This document shows positions 34,809 through 47,237 of a DNA stretch of 64,000 nucleotides, one piece after another; position 1 is the stretch's first letter; the number at the start of each line of letters is the position of its first letter. The DNA lies in contig NZ_QFYS01000002.1 in the NCBI RefSeq assembly GCF_003254525.1, positions 496,001-560,000 on the forward strand, written 5' to 3'. The stretch comes from Phenylobacterium kunshanense (lineage in GTDB: Bacteria > Pseudomonadota > Alphaproteobacteria > Caulobacterales > Caulobacteraceae). The translations under genes and the position numbers were made by a program. The notes under the pieces are model-generated. The model did no database searches and was not told the origin of the DNA. It worked only from the letters and a program-made list of their open reading frames with translations.

Positions 34809-35099
34809 TCAGTTCGCCGCGTCCCCGCTCTCCGCCTCGACCTTGGCCGCGCCTTCGCGGGCGCCTTCGGCCGCGCCCTTGGCGGCGTCCTTGATCACCT
34901 GGCCGGCGTCGCCCGCCGCGTCCTTGATCTCGGCGCCCACTTCCTTGACTTCGGGACTGTCCACGGCGTCCTTCACTTCCGCCCCAACCTTGTCGGCGGC
35001 GGCTTCGAGGTCGTTTCCGGCGTCGCGGCGCTCGGCCTCGGAGCAGGCGGCGACGGCGAGGCCGAGGCCCAGGACGGCGGCGATGGCGAGGGTTCTCAT
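34809..35099 (-). CDS. Small lipoprotein with amphipathic Ala/Lys/Asp/Glu repeats
   Basis: 96 residues. A lipoprotein signal ends in the lipobox VAAC (Cys19 in RTLAIAAVLGLGLAVAACSEAE). The mature chain is almost wholly a charged amphipathic helix of loosely repeated units (VGAEVKDAVDSPEVKEVGAE, IKDAAGDAGQVIKDAAKGAA), similar in style to LEA-like or YtxH/apolipoprotein-like proteins. It has no enzyme motif. Inserted between def and fmt on the opposite strand. Function unknown; an envelope stress or spacer role is only a guess. Confidence 0.75.
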   Translation of the reverse strand: MRTLAIAAVLGLGLAVAACSEAERRDAGNDLEAAADKVGAEVKDAVDSPEVKEVGAEIKDAAGDAGQVIKDAAKGAAEGAREGAAKVEAESGDAAN

Positions 35100-35202
35100 G
35101 GTCGGGTTCTCCAGACGTCGGCGGCAGAACGGTCCCGCTTGTCGCCAAGTTCCCCAGGTGGCCCAAGTTCCCTTGAGCGCCCGGCGCGGCTAAACCCCCG
35201 CC

Positions 35203-36129
35203 ATGCGCCTCGCCTTCCTCGGCACTCCTGATTTCGCCGTCGCCGCCCTCGCCGCCATCGTGGAGGCCGGGCACGAGGTGGCCTGCGTCTATTCCCAGCC
35301 GCCGGCGCCCCGCGGTCGCGGGCACGAGCTGAAGCCCTCGCCCGTGCACGCCTTCGCCGAGGCGCGGGGGATTCCCGTTCGCACGCCGGCCTCGATGCGC
35401 GACCCGGCCGAGATCGAGGCCTTCGCGGCGCTGGGCCTCGACGCGGCGGTGGTCGTGGCGTTCGGCCAGATCCTGCCCGCGGCGGTGCTCGATGCGCCCC
35501 GGCTGGGCTCGTACAATGTCCACGCCTCGCTCTTGCCCAGGTGGCGCGGCGCGGCCCCGATCCAGCGGGCGATCATGGCCGGCGACAAGGTCACCGGCGT
35601 TCAGGTCATGCGCATGACCGAAGGGCTGGACGAGGGCCCGGTGCTCTCCACCGCGACGGTGCGGATCGACGCGCAGGAGACCGCCGGGACGCTGCACGAC
35701 CGGCTGGCCGCCGCGGGCGCCGACCTGATCGTGCGGACGCTGGCGGATATCGCGGCCGGGACCGCCGTCGCCACGCCGCAGGCCGAGGAGGGCGTCACCT
35801 ACGCGAAGAAGATCAGCCCGAAGTTCTCGCGCCTGGACTGGACGAAGCCCGGCCCGGTGCTGGACTGCAAGATCCGCGGGCTCTCGCCCTTTCCTGGCGC
35901 CTGGTTCGAACTGCCGACGGAGAAAGGGCCGGTGCGGGTGAAGGCGTTGCTGTCGGCCTTCGAGGATGTGGACGGGGCGCCGGGCGTGTCCCTGGACGAC
36001 CGCCTGCTGATCGGGACCGGCGAGGGCGCGGTGCGTTTGCTGCGGGTACAGCGCGAGGGCAAGGGTCCGCAGGACGCCGAGGCCTTCCTGCGCGGCAACC
36101 CCGTGCCGGCCGGGACGAAGCTGCCCTGA
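35203..36129 (+). CDS. fmt: Methionyl-tRNA formyltransferase
   Basis: 308 residues. Formylates initiator Met-tRNA using 10-formyl-tetrahydrofolate. The N-terminal start [17 protein letters not shown] and the folate/catalytic block [20 protein letters not shown] with the Asn-His pair, followed by [16 protein letters not shown] containing the catalytic Asp, are diagnostic. The C-terminal tRNA-binding OB domain runs from about 205. Its stop overlaps the truA start by one base. Divergent from the small lipoprotein gene with 103 bases between. Confidence 0.96.
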   Translation: MRLAFLGTPDFAVAALAAIVEAGHEVACVYSQPPAPRGRGHELKPSPVHAFAEARGIPVRTPASMRDPAEIEAFAALGLDAAVVVAFGQILPAAVLDAPRLGSYNVHASLLPRWRGAAPIQRAIMAGDKVTGVQVMRMTEGLDEGPVLSTATVRIDAQETAGTLHDRLAAAGADLIVRTLADIAAGTAVATPQAEEGVTYAKKISPKFSRLDWTKPGPVLDCKIRGLSPFPGAWFELPTEKGPVRVKALLSAFEDVDGAPGVSLDDRLLIGTGEGAVRLLRVQREGKGPQDAEAFLRGNPVPAGTKLP

Positions 36130-36869
36130 TGCCCCGCTACCGCCTGCTCATCGAATACGACGGCCGGCCGTTCCACGGCTTCCAGGCCCAGGCCGACCTG
36201 CCGTCGGTGCAGGGCGCGCTGGAGCGGGCGGTGAAGAAGTTCTGTGGCGAGGAGATCCGGGTCGGCGCCGCAGGCCGCACCGACACCGGCGTCCACGCCA
36301 CGGGCCAGGTGGCGCACGTCGACCTCGCCAAGGACTGGCCCGCCGACACGGTGCGCAACGCCCTGAACTTCCACCTGATGCCGGACCCCGTGGCCGTCCT
36401 GGAGGCGTCGGTCGCGGAGGGCGACTGGCACTCCCGCTTCTCTGCCACCGGGCGCCGCTACCGCTACCGCATCCTCAACCGCATGGCGCCGCCCGCGCTG
36501 GACCAGGGCCGGGTCTGGCACGTGAAGAAGCCTCTCGACGCCGAGGCCATGCATGAGGCGGCGCAGGTGCTGGTGGGTCACCACGACTTCACGACCTTCC
36601 GCGACCTGGCCTGCCAGGCGAAGTCGCCCGTGAAGACCCTGGACGTGGCCAATGTCCGACGCGAGGGCGCAGAGGTGATCCTGGAGTTCGCCTCCCGCTC
36701 GTTCCTGCACCGGCAGGTGCGCAGCATGACCGGCACCCTGGCCGAGGTGGGCGTCGGGCGCTGGACCCGGGCCGACGTGCAGGCGGCGTTGGACGCGCGC
36801 GACCGCCGCGCCTGTGGCCCGGTCGCGCCGGCGGAGGGGCTCTACCTCACCGGCGTCGTCTACGACTGA
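36129..36869 (+). CDS. truA: tRNA pseudouridine(38-40) synthase
   Basis: 246 residues from the ATG at 36129, overlapping the fmt stop by one base; a longer open frame upstream is antiparallel to nothing and lies inside fmt. Makes pseudouridine at tRNA positions 38-40. The catalytic Asp is in AGRTDTGVHATGQV near residue 52, and RYRYRILNR, GHHDFTTFR and RSFLHRQVRSMTG are the other TruA motifs. Translationally coupled to fmt. A 12-bp perfect inverted repeat follows its stop. Confidence 0.96.
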   Translation: MPRYRLLIEYDGRPFHGFQAQADLPSVQGALERAVKKFCGEEIRVGAAGRTDTGVHATGQVAHVDLAKDWPADTVRNALNFHLMPDPVAVLEASVAEGDWHSRFSATGRRYRYRILNRMAPPALDQGRVWHVKKPLDAEAMHEAAQVLVGHHDFTTFRDLACQAKSPVKTLDVANVRREGAEVILEFASRSFLHRQVRSMTGTLAEVGVGRWTRADVQAALDARDRRACGPVAPAEGLYLTGVVYD

Positions 36870-36872
36870 ACG

Positions 36873-36898
36873 CGGGTAAGGCGATCTCGCCTTACCCG
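36873..36898. terminator. Hairpin between convergent truA and GNAT genes
   Basis: A perfect 12-bp inverted repeat (36873-36884 with 36887-36898) with a two-base loop. It includes the stop codon of the GNAT gene. There is no U-run, so it may act as a transcript-end stabiliser or bidirectional terminator. Confidence 0.5.
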
Positions 36899-37440
36899 GC
36901 CACGTCACGGATATCCGGCCACCAGTACGCCACCTCATAGAGGCGCGCGCCGCCGGGGCCGGGCTCCAGGCGCGCCGGTTCCGCCTGGCCGCCCAGGTGC
37001 TCATAGAAGGCGCGGGCGCGGAGATTGTCGCGCAGGACGGAGATCACCAGCGAGCGGGCGCCGTGGGCGGCGAGGGCGCGGGCGGTTTCGGCGAGGAGCT
37101 GGCGGCCAAGGCCGCGGCCCTGGGCGGGGCGCAGCAGGTAGAGCGTCTGGACCTCGGCTTCGCCGGGGACGCCGCGGCGGGAGGGCCCGGCCTCTGCATA
37201 GCCCACGAGCCCCCACCGGTCGGCGGCGGCGAGCGTCACGTCGTCAGGGCCGGGCTGGAGCAGGCGGCGGGCGAAGCGGCGCGCGTGCGCGGCCTCGGAC
37301 ATGCGGGCGAGGTAGGCTTCGGGCAAGAGCCCCGGGTAGGTCTGTCGCCAGGCGGCCACGTGCACGCGCGCCAACGCCTCGGCGTCCGCCGGACCGGCGG
37401 GAAAGACGACGAACCCCGACTGCACACTGCCTTGCGCCAT
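36892..37440 (-). CDS. GNAT family N-acetyltransferase
   Basis: 182 residues from the ATG at 37440. The start is chosen because FVVFPAGPADAEALARVHVAAW is the usual first strand and helix of this GNAT group; a longer frame would reach into mutS. The acetyl-CoA loop is RPAQGRGLGRQLLAE near 107-121, followed by SLVISVLRDNLRARAFYEHLGG, a standard GNAT motif B. The substrate is unknown. It is divergent from mutS with only about 80 bases between starts. Confidence 0.85.
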   Translation of the reverse strand: MAQGSVQSGFVVFPAGPADAEALARVHVAAWRQTYPGLLPEAYLARMSEAAHARRFARRLLQPGPDDVTLAAADRWGLVGYAEAGPSRRGVPGEAEVQTLYLLRPAQGRGLGRQLLAETARALAAHGARSLVISVLRDNLRARAFYEHLGGQAEPARLEPGPGGARLYEVAYWWPDIRDVAG

Positions 37441-37519
37441 CCATCCACAGCTTGGCGCTTGGCTGGCGGCGTTCAAGGGGGTGCGGGACTCAGCCGCATC
37501 CTCTAGCGTCGCCCGCTTG

Positions 37520-40204
<2,685 letters not shown>

Positions 40205-40208
40205 GGGG

Positions 40209-40796
40209 ATGTCGCCGCCGGACGTGATCTTCCTGAACGGCAGCACGTCGGCGGGGAAATCGACGTTGGCGAAGGCGTTGCAGGCGCGGCTTCCGGACGG
40301 TTACGTCCTTTTCGGCGTCGATGATCCGATCCAGCGCGCGCCGCTGCGATGGCACGACAACCCAGAAGGCTTCCAGTTCGTCACACGCGCCGATGGCGCG
40401 GTTGTCCTGTTGATCGGCTCCGAGGGGCGTCGACTGCTGGCGGCCTGGCGACGGATGATGCGGGCAGCCGTCGATGCGGGACTGCGGATCATCCTCGACG
40501 AAGTGGTCCTGGAGCCGGCGATGCTGACGGACTGGACTGACGTCCTGGTGGGCGTGGACGTGGCTTTCGTCGGAGTAAGCTGCGACCTCGCCGAGCTGGA
40601 GCGGCGCGAGCGGGCCCGCGGCGACCGGGCGCCCGGCCAGGCGCGGTCGATGCACGAGTTGGTCCATGCCCACGGACTCTACGACCTCGAGGTCGACAGC
40701 ACGGCGACGTCGGCGGAGGCGCTGGCCGACGAGATCGCCGTCTGGCTGCCGACCCGGGGGGGCGTCTCGGCGTTTGAGCGGCTGCGCGGCGCCTGA
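40209..40796 (+). CDS. Chloramphenicol phosphotransferase-like P-loop kinase
   Basis: 195 residues. The P-loop is VIFLNGSTSAGKSTLAKAL near residues 6-24, followed by FGVDDPIQRAPLRW and LDEVVLEP, which place it in the CPT family (chloramphenicol 3-O-phosphotransferase of Streptomyces venezuelae and relatives). These proteins phosphorylate small hydroxyl compounds; few members have been tested and resistance cannot be inferred. The neighbouring position four bases after mutS suggests co-transcription, not shared function. The tail after about 165 is variable. Confidence 0.82.
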   Translation: MSPPDVIFLNGSTSAGKSTLAKALQARLPDGYVLFGVDDPIQRAPLRWHDNPEGFQFVTRADGAVVLLIGSEGRRLLAAWRRMMRAAVDAGLRIILDEVVLEPAMLTDWTDVLVGVDVAFVGVSCDLAELERRERARGDRAPGQARSMHELVHAHGLYDLEVDSTATSAEALADEIAVWLPTRGGVSAFERLRGA

Positions 40797-40854
40797 TCCC
40801 CGGTTCGGCCCAGCGCGAGTCGGCCTTCGGATTCCGGCGTCAGCTTCCGCGTGG

Positions 40855-40874
40855 ATCCCCGCCTACGCGGGGAT
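40855..40874. repeat. REP-like palindrome
   Basis: ATCCCCGC-CTAC-GCGGGGAT, a perfect 8-bp stem with a 4-base loop, in the 150-base gap before glnD. The flanking GTGGATCCCCGC...GCGGGGATGA is a widespread REP type in GC-rich proteobacteria. No gene in this gap. Confidence 0.7.
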
Positions 40875-40946
40875 GAGCGGTAGGAGGGAGATTTCGCGGG
40901 CGGCGCCTGCGCCTGTTAACGAACTCGCCTATATGCCTCTGCAGCC

Positions 40947-43766
40947 ATGCCCACGCGCCTGAAGCCCACCCGCCTTGAATATGTCGTCGACGGCGTGCGG
41001 CTGCGCGCGCAGCTCTCGGCGGCGGCGCTGGAGAACCTGGGTGACGAGGCGGCGCAGCGGAAGGCGGCGCTGGACGTCCTGAAGGCGGCGCTGTTCCGCG
41101 GGCGGATGATCGCCAAGGAGCGGCTGGAGAACGGGGCCGGCGGGATCGAGACCGCGCGCCTGCTCTCGGGCGTGACCGACGAGGTGGTCTCGGCGCTTTA
41201 CGACTTCACGACAGTGCACGTGTTCCGGGCCCGCAACCCCACCGAGGGCGAGCGCCTGGCGCTGATGGCCGTGGGTGGCTACGGCCGTGGCACGCTGGCG
41301 CCCTATTCCGACATCGATCTGCTGTTCGTGCGCCCCTACAAGCAGACGGCCCACACCGAGAGCGTGATCGAGTTCATGCTCTACGCCCTGTGGGATCTGG
41401 GCTTCAAAGTGGGCCACGCCTCGCGGACCATCGAGGAGTGCATCAAGCTCTCCCGCGAGGATTTCACCATCCGCACCTCGATCCTGGAGGCGCGGCGCCT
41501 GACGGGCGACGAGGAGCTGGCCGAGGAACTGGTGCGCCGGTTCCGTGGCGAGGTGGTGAAGGGGACGGGCGCCGAGTTCGTGGCCGCCAAGCTGAAGGAG
41601 CGGGACGACCGTCACGCCCGCGCCGGCGCCAGCCGCTACATGGTCGAGCCGAACGTGAAGGAGGGGAAGGGCGGCCTGCGTGACCTGAACACCCTCTTCT
41701 GGATCGCCCAGTACCTGCATCCCGGCGAGACCATCGAGCGCGTGATGCAGATGGAGATGTTCGAGCGCCGCGAGGTGCGGACCTTCATCAAGGCCTTCGA
41801 CTTCCTCTGGGCCGTGCGCAGCCACCTGCACTTCGCCACCGGCCGGCCGGAGGAGCGGCTGAGCTTCGACCTGCAGCCCGAGATCGCGCGGCGGATGGGC
41901 TATGGCGACCGGGGCGATGCGCCGGCCGTGGAGCGGTTCATGCGCCGCTACTTCCTGATCGCCAAGGACGTGGGCGCCCTGACCCGGGTGTTCGCCGCCA
42001 AGCTGGAGGCCGAGCAGGTCAAGACGGCGCCCAAGGGGATCAGCCGGTTCATCCCGGGCCGCCAGGTCAAGCGCAAGCCGCTGGACGAGCCCGGCTTCCA
42101 CGAGGTGGGCGGGCGCCTGGACGTCGATCCGGACATCTTCGAGCACGACCCGGTCAACCTGCTGCGGCTGTTCAGGATCGCCGACACCCGGAACCTGGAC
42201 CTGCACCCGGACGCCTTCACCGCCGCCTCGCGATCGGTCAACCTGATCACCTCGGCGGTGCGCCGGGACCGGCACGCCGCGAAGGTGTTCCTCGACATCC
42301 TGGCCCGCGGCCGCGATCCGCGCACGACCCTGACGCTGATGAACGAGGCCGGGGTGCTGGGGCGCTACATGCCCGAGTGGGGCCGCATCGTCGCCCAGAT
42401 GCAGTTCAACATGTACCACTCGTACACGGTGGACGAGCACACCCTGCGGGCCGTGGGCGTGATCGCCGACATCGCCGCGGGACGGCTGGCCGACGACCAT
42501 CCGCTGGCGGTGCAGATCATGCCGCTGATCGCCGACCGCGAGGCCCTGTTCCTGGCCATGCTGCTGCACGACACCGGCAAGGGCGGGGCTGGCGGGCAGG
42601 AGGTGGCGGGCGCCCGCGCCGCGCGCCAGGCTTGCGAACGCCTGGGCCTGGAGCGGTCCAAGATCGAGCTGGTCGCCTGGCTGGTGGAACACCACCTCGT
42701 GATGAGCGACTACGCCCAGAAGCGCGACATCTCTGACCCGCGCACGGTGGCCGATTTCGCCGGCATCGTGCAGAGCCCCGAGCGCCTTCGCCTGCTGCTG
42801 GTGCTGACGGTGGCCGACATCCGCGCCGTCGGACCGGGCGTCTGGAACGGCTGGAAAGGCCAGCTCATGCGCGAGCTCTACGCCGCCACCGAGGCGGTGT
42901 TCCGTGGCGGCCGTGGGTCGGACGCCGCGGCGGCGCTGAAGCGCTACCAGGAGAACGCGGCCTACGACGCCCGCGTGCGCCTTTCCAAGGTGGAGCCCGC
43001 CGCCGAGGCCTGGGGCGACGCCATGGAGGACGCCTATTTCACCGCCTTCGACGAGAGGGAGGTGCTGATCCACGCCCGCCTCGCCGTCCAGGCGGCGGCG
43101 GCGGGCGGGGCCGCGGCGGAGGGCCGGGTGCGGGCCGATCTCAACGCCTCGGAAGTGGTGGTGGCCGCCGACGACCGGCCGCGCCTGTTTGTCGACCTGG
43201 CGGAGGCCATCACTGGCGCGGGGGCCAATGTGGTCGGCGCGCGGGTCTTCACGTCCAGCTCGGGCAGCGCGCTCGACGTCTTCTACATCCAGGACGCGGC
43301 CGGCCAGCCCTATGGCGCGGACGACGCCCGGCTGCTGCCTCGCCTGGCCGAAAGCCTGGCCGCCGCCGCGCGGGGAGAGGTCCAGGCCCGCGAGCCGCGC
43401 CGCGCCGACCTCGGCCGCACCGCGGCCTTCGCGATCACCCCGGCGGTGATGCTGGACAACGACGCCTCGGAGGACTCGACGGTCGTCGAGGCCTCGGGCC
43501 GCGACCGGCCAGGCCTCCTGGCGAGGCTGGCCCGCACGCTCTCCGACGCCGGCCTCTCGATCACGTCGGCGCACATCGACGGCTATGGCGAGCGGGCGGT
43601 CGACGCCTTCTATGTGGTGGACGAGAACGGCGAAAAGCTGACCGACGCCCGGAAGGGCAATGCGCTGAAGCAGGCGCTGCTGGGCGCCCTGGCCGACAGC
43701 GAGGCCGAAAGCGCCCAGGGCCGCCGAAGCAACCTGCAGCGGGCGCGGGCCAGCGTCGCGCGGTAG
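40947..43766 (+). CDS. glnD: [Protein-PII] uridylyltransferase / uridylyl-removing enzyme
   Basis: 939 residues. Senses glutamine and modifies PII, setting nitrogen control. In order: nucleotidyltransferase with GGYGRGTLAPYSDIDLLFV at 110-128 (catalytic D122 and D124), GlnD-specific helical region, HD hydrolase domain with MLLHDTGKGGAGG near 540, and two C-terminal ACT domains (from about 735 and from about 845, VVEASGRDRPGLLARLARTL). All parts are intact. The upstream 150-base gap has a REP-like palindrome. murJ follows at 50 bases. Confidence 0.96.
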   Translation: MPTRLKPTRLEYVVDGVRLRAQLSAAALENLGDEAAQRKAALDVLKAALFRGRMIAKERLENGAGGIETARLLSGVTDEVVSALYDFTTVHVFRARNPTEGERLALMAVGGYGRGTLAPYSDIDLLFVRPYKQTAHTESVIEFMLYALWDLGFKVGHASRTIEECIKLSREDFTIRTSILEARRLTGDEELAEELVRRFRGEVVKGTGAEFVAAKLKERDDRHARAGASRYMVEPNVKEGKGGLRDLNTLFWIAQYLHPGETIERVMQMEMFERREVRTFIKAFDFLWAVRSHLHFATGRPEERLSFDLQPEIARRMGYGDRGDAPAVERFMRRYFLIAKDVGALTRVFAAKLEAEQVKTAPKGISRFIPGRQVKRKPLDEPGFHEVGGRLDVDPDIFEHDPVNLLRLFRIADTRNLDLHPDAFTAASRSVNLITSAVRRDRHAAKVFLDILARGRDPRTTLTLMNEAGVLGRYMPEWGRIVAQMQFNMYHSYTVDEHTLRAVGVIADIAAGRLADDHPLAVQIMPLIADREALFLAMLLHDTGKGGAGGQEVAGARAARQACERLGLERSKIELVAWLVEHHLVMSDYAQKRDISDPRTVADFAGIVQSPERLRLLLVLTVADIRAVGPGVWNGWKGQLMRELYAATEAVFRGGRGSDAAAALKRYQENAAYDARVRLSKVEPAAEAWGDAMEDAYFTAFDEREVLIHARLAVQAAAAGGAAAEGRVRADLNASEVVVAADDRPRLFVDLAEAITGAGANVVGARVFTSSSGSALDVFYIQDAAGQPYGADDARLLPRLAESLAAAARGEVQAREPRRADLGRTAAFAITPAVMLDNDASEDSTVVEASGRDRPGLLARLARTLSDAGLSITSAHIDGYGERAVDAFYVVDENGEKLTDARKGNALKQALLGALADSEAESAQGRRSNLQRARASVAR

Positions 43767-43815
43767 GCGGGCTGCATCAAGATTCCACACCTGTGCGACG
43801 GGCGGAGCGGCTAGG

Positions 43816-45498
43816 TTGACGGCCTGCCCGACGCAGCCGAACCAAGACCCCGTGACCGAGACCTCCGCCCCGACGCCCGCCCCGAAGAAGCCCAGCGGGC
43901 GTGGCGGGCTGCTGCGTTCGTCCGCGATCTTCTCGGGCTTCACGCTGGTCAGCCGGGTCCTGGGCCTGGTCCGCGACCTGGTGGTGACCGCGCGGCTGGG
44001 CGCGAGCCAGACCATCGCCGCCGACGCCTACTACACGGCCCTGGCGTTCCCGAACCTGTTCCGACGGATCTTCGCCGAGGGCGCCTTCGCCGCGGCGTTC
44101 GTGCCGGCCTACACGCGCAAGCTCGCCGCGGACGGCGAGGCCGAGGCCGATCGCTTCGCGGCCGACGCGCTGGCCACCGTCGCCGTCGCCACCGTGGCCG
44201 TGATGCTCGCGGCCCAGCTCGCCATGCCGTGGCTGATGTACCTGATCAACCCGGGCTATGCGGACGAGCCGGAGAAGTTCCGGCTGGCCTGGATGCTGAC
44301 CCAGGTGACCATGCCCTACCTGCCGTGCATGGCCATCGCGGCGCTGTTCTCCGGCATCCTGAACGCGCACGGGCGCTTCATCGTCTCGGCCGCCTATCCC
44401 ACGATCCTGAACCTCGTGATGCTGGCGGTGGTGCTGCCGCAGAAGGACCCTGTGCAGGCGGCGTGGTGGGCCTCGGGCGCGGTGGTCGTCTCCGGGATCG
44501 GCCAGGCCGGCGTCTGCTGGTGGGGCGCGGCCCGCACGGGCGCGCGGCTGCGCCTGATCCGGCCCCGGCTGACGCCGGAGATCCGGTCGCTGGTGAAGCT
44601 GGCCATCCCGACGGTGATCGCCAACAGCGCGACCCAGATCAACATCTTCATCTCGGGCATCCTGGCCTCTCAGATCGCCGGGATGCGGGTCTGGATGAAC
44701 GTGGCCGATCGGCTCTACCAGCTCCCCATGAGCCTCGTGGGCGTGGCGATCGGCGTGGCGCTGCTGCCGCGCCTGTCGCAGGCCCTGCAGAAGGACGACC
44801 ACGGCGACGCCCAGGCGGCCATGGACCAGGGGCTGGTCTTCGCCCTGGCGTTCAGCCTGCCGGCGGCCGCGGCGCTGATGGCCCTGCCGGTCTATCTGAT
44901 CGACGGGCTGTTCACGCGGGACCAGTTCACGGCCGCCGACGCCGTCGCCACGGGCGAGCTGCTGTTCCACTACGGCTGGGGCGTGCCGGCCTTCGTGCTG
45001 CTCAGGATCCTGCAGCCGGCGTTCTTCGCGCGCCAGGACACCAAGACGCCGATGCGGTTCTCGCTGATCTCGGTCGGTGTGAACATCGTGCTGGGCGTGG
45101 CCCTGTTCTACGCCATCGGCTTCACCGGCGTGGCCATCGCCACCAGCGTCGCCGCCTGGATCAGCGTGCTGCAGATGTGGGTCTCGCTGACCCGCCGGGG
45201 CGTCTGGCGGCCCACGCCGCGGGCGGTGTTCAAGATCACCCGCGTGGCCCTGGCCAGCGCGGCCCTGGGCGGGGTGCTCTTCCTGGCCAACCTGTTCCGC
45301 GCCGAGATCGAGGCGACCATCGCGGCGGTCCTGCCGCATGGCGTGAAGGAGATCTCGATCGTGCTGATCTGCACGGCGGGGCTCGCGCTCTATCCGGCGC
45401 TGCTGTTCGCCTTCGGCGGGGTGACGCCGGCGGAGTTCAAGGCGGCGCTCCGGCGGCGCAGGGGCGATCCCGCGCCGGCGGCTCCGGACTTGTCCTGA
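43816..45498 (+). CDS. murJ: Lipid II flippase MurJ
   Basis: 560 residues from a TTG at 43816; a GTG at 43852 (giving MTETSAPTPAP) is an equally reasonable start. Flips lipid II across the inner membrane for peptidoglycan synthesis. Fourteen hydrophobic helices are expected. The conserved opening is SSAIFSGFTLVSRVLGLVRD, then FPNLFRRIFAEGAFAAAFVP, with the essential arginines and acidic residues of the central cavity. It sits between glnD and trpS, a common alphaproteobacterial order. Confidence 0.94.
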   Translation: MTACPTQPNQDPVTETSAPTPAPKKPSGRGGLLRSSAIFSGFTLVSRVLGLVRDLVVTARLGASQTIAADAYYTALAFPNLFRRIFAEGAFAAAFVPAYTRKLAADGEAEADRFAADALATVAVATVAVMLAAQLAMPWLMYLINPGYADEPEKFRLAWMLTQVTMPYLPCMAIAALFSGILNAHGRFIVSAAYPTILNLVMLAVVLPQKDPVQAAWWASGAVVVSGIGQAGVCWWGAARTGARLRLIRPRLTPEIRSLVKLAIPTVIANSATQINIFISGILASQIAGMRVWMNVADRLYQLPMSLVGVAIGVALLPRLSQALQKDDHGDAQAAMDQGLVFALAFSLPAAAALMALPVYLIDGLFTRDQFTAADAVATGELLFHYGWGVPAFVLLRILQPAFFARQDTKTPMRFSLISVGVNIVLGVALFYAIGFTGVAIATSVAAWISVLQMWVSLTRRGVWRPTPRAVFKITRVALASAALGGVLFLANLFRAEIEATIAAVLPHGVKEISIVLICTAGLALYPALLFAFGGVTPAEFKAALRRRRGDPAPAAPDLS

Positions 45499-45624
45499 CG
45501 CCGCCGGCCGTCTATGCCGCCGGCCATGGCTTTCGGACTGAACACTTGGCGATGGCGCTGACCGCCTGATCCCGCGAAACCGGGCTTGCGCCCGCCTGTC
45601 CCTATCCTACAGAAGCCACCCATC

Positions 45625-46659
45625 ATGACCGACCAAGCTCCGGCCCCCTACGCGGGCCCCGAACGCGTGCTCTCCGGCGTCCAGCCCTCGGGCGACCTGC
45701 ACCTGGGCAACTACCTGGGCGCCCTGGCGAAGTTCGCCAGGCTCCAGCACGAGATCCCGACCTTCATCTTCGTGGCCGACTATCACGCGATCACCGTGTG
45801 GCAGGACCCGAAGAAGCTGAAGGACCAGGTGCGGGAGATCGCCGCCGCCTACCTGGCCACCGGCCTGGACCCGAAGGTCGCCACTATCTTCGCCCAGTCG
45901 GCGGTGCCCGAGCACGCCGAACTGGCCTGGGTGTTCAACTGCGTCGCCCGCCTGGGCTGGCTGGACCGGATGACCCAGTTCAAGGAGAAGAGCGGCAAGC
46001 ACAAGGAGCGGTCGAGCGTCGGGCTCTACACCTACCCGGTGCTGCAGGCGGCCGACATCCTGATCTACAAGGCCACCAAGGTGCCGGTCGGCGAGGACCA
46101 GAAGCAGCACCTGGAGCTGACCCGGGACATCGCCCAGAAGTTCAACAACGACTTCGAGGCGCCCGGTTTCTTCCCGCTGCCCGATCCGTTGACCCAGGGC
46201 CCCGGCGCGCGGGTGATGAGCCTGCGGGACGGCGCGGCCAAGATGAGCAAGTCCGACCCGTCGGACTATTCGCGCATCAACCTGACCGACGACGCCGACG
46301 CGATCTCGCAGAAGGTCCGCAAGGCGCGCACTGACGCCGAGCCGCTGCCGGAGACGTCCGAAGGGCTGGAAGGCCGGGCCGAGGCGCGCAACCTGGTGGG
46401 CATCTATGCCGCCCTCGCCGGCGTCACCGAGGCCGAGGTGCTGAAGGAATTCGCGGGCCAGGGCTTCGGCGCCTTCAAGCCGAAGCTCGCCGACCTGGCG
46501 GTCTCGGTCATGGCGCCCATCGGCGGCGAGATGCGCCGGCTGCTCGCCGATCCTGCGGAGATCGACCGTGTCCTGGCCGACGGCGCCGAGCGGGCCCGCG
46601 CCCTGGCGGCGCCGACGATGGCCGAGGTGAAGAAGCTGGTGGGCTTCTGGGGCGGCTGA
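45625..46659 (+). CDS. trpS: Tryptophanyl-tRNA synthetase
   Basis: 344 residues from the ATG at 45625; an in-frame ATG 13 codons upstream is less likely. Charges tRNA-Trp. The HIGH-type motif is [15 protein letters not shown] near residues 16-30 and the KMSKS motif is [10 protein letters not shown] near 205-214. Class I synthetase, full length. The 126-base gap before it holds a direct repeat GCCGCCGGCC but no leader peptide or T-box. A universal stress gene follows at 56 bases. Confidence 0.96.
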   Translation: MTDQAPAPYAGPERVLSGVQPSGDLHLGNYLGALAKFARLQHEIPTFIFVADYHAITVWQDPKKLKDQVREIAAAYLATGLDPKVATIFAQSAVPEHAELAWVFNCVARLGWLDRMTQFKEKSGKHKERSSVGLYTYPVLQAADILIYKATKVPVGEDQKQHLELTRDIAQKFNNDFEAPGFFPLPDPLTQGPGARVMSLRDGAAKMSKSDPSDYSRINLTDDADAISQKVRKARTDAEPLPETSEGLEGRAEARNLVGIYAALAGVTEAEVLKEFAGQGFGAFKPKLADLAVSVMAPIGGEMRRLLADPAEIDRVLADGAERARALAAPTMAEVKKLVGFWGG

Positions 46660-46714
46660 GCCGTCGCCCCTCCTGGCGCTTGCTCCGACGCGACTTGCAG
46701 CGCAGGTTCCGCGC

Positions 46715-47191
46715 ATGACGACGCGGCGCAAGTTCCTGGTGGTGGCGGACGACTCCCCGGAGTTCGACGCTGCGCTGCGCTTCGCCTGCCGGCGGGCGCG
46801 GTCCACCGGCGGCTACGTCGCCCTGCTGCGGGTGATCGAGCCGGCGGTGTTCGAGCACTGGTCGGGTGTCCGCGAGGAGATCGCCCGCCAGCAGCGGCAG
46901 GAGGCCGAGACCGCGCTTCAGCAGCCGGCCGAATACGTCCAGGCCGAGACGGGCCTGCCGCCGGAGTTCCTGATCGTCGAGGCCGATTCGACGCGGGCGG
47001 CGCTGAGGCAGGTGCTGACCGAGGACGCCGACATCAAGATCCTGGTGCTGGCCGCCGCCGTCGGCGGACGCGGGCCGGGCCCGCTGGTCAGCAGCATCGC
47101 CAAGGAAGGCGTGAAGTGGGGCAGCCGCAAGGTGCCGATCACCATCGTTCCCGGCGATCTCACCGACGACGAGATCGCGATCCTGGCGTGA
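46715..47191 (+). CDS. Universal stress protein family
   Basis: 158 residues. The UspA fold is supported by the first strand RRKFLVVADDSPEFDAALRFA, with the typical Asp after the strand, and by VLAAAVGGRGPGPLVSSIA near 115-135, which replaces the ATP-binding GxxGxGxxxGS loop in a diverged form. The C-terminal KVPITIVPGDL strand is typical. Nucleotide binding is uncertain because the loop is altered. It lies between trpS and the Nfu gene. Confidence 0.83.
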   Translation: MTTRRKFLVVADDSPEFDAALRFACRRARSTGGYVALLRVIEPAVFEHWSGVREEIARQQRQEAETALQQPAEYVQAETGLPPEFLIVEADSTRAALRQVLTEDADIKILVLAAAVGGRGPGPLVSSIAKEGVKWGSRKVPITIVPGDLTDDEIAILA

Positions 47192-47237
47192 CATCGACGC
47201 GCTTGCGCGCGCGGGGCCGCGGGGCCACATCTGCGGC

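Noticed and set aside
40929-44015. 1028-residue minus-strand frame over glnD
   Set aside because: Shadow of glnD caused by codon composition; no domain recognisable.
45499-45624. Tryptophan attenuator or T-box before trpS
   Set aside because: No Trp-rich leader peptide, T-box sequence or terminator; only a GCCGCCGGCC direct repeat.
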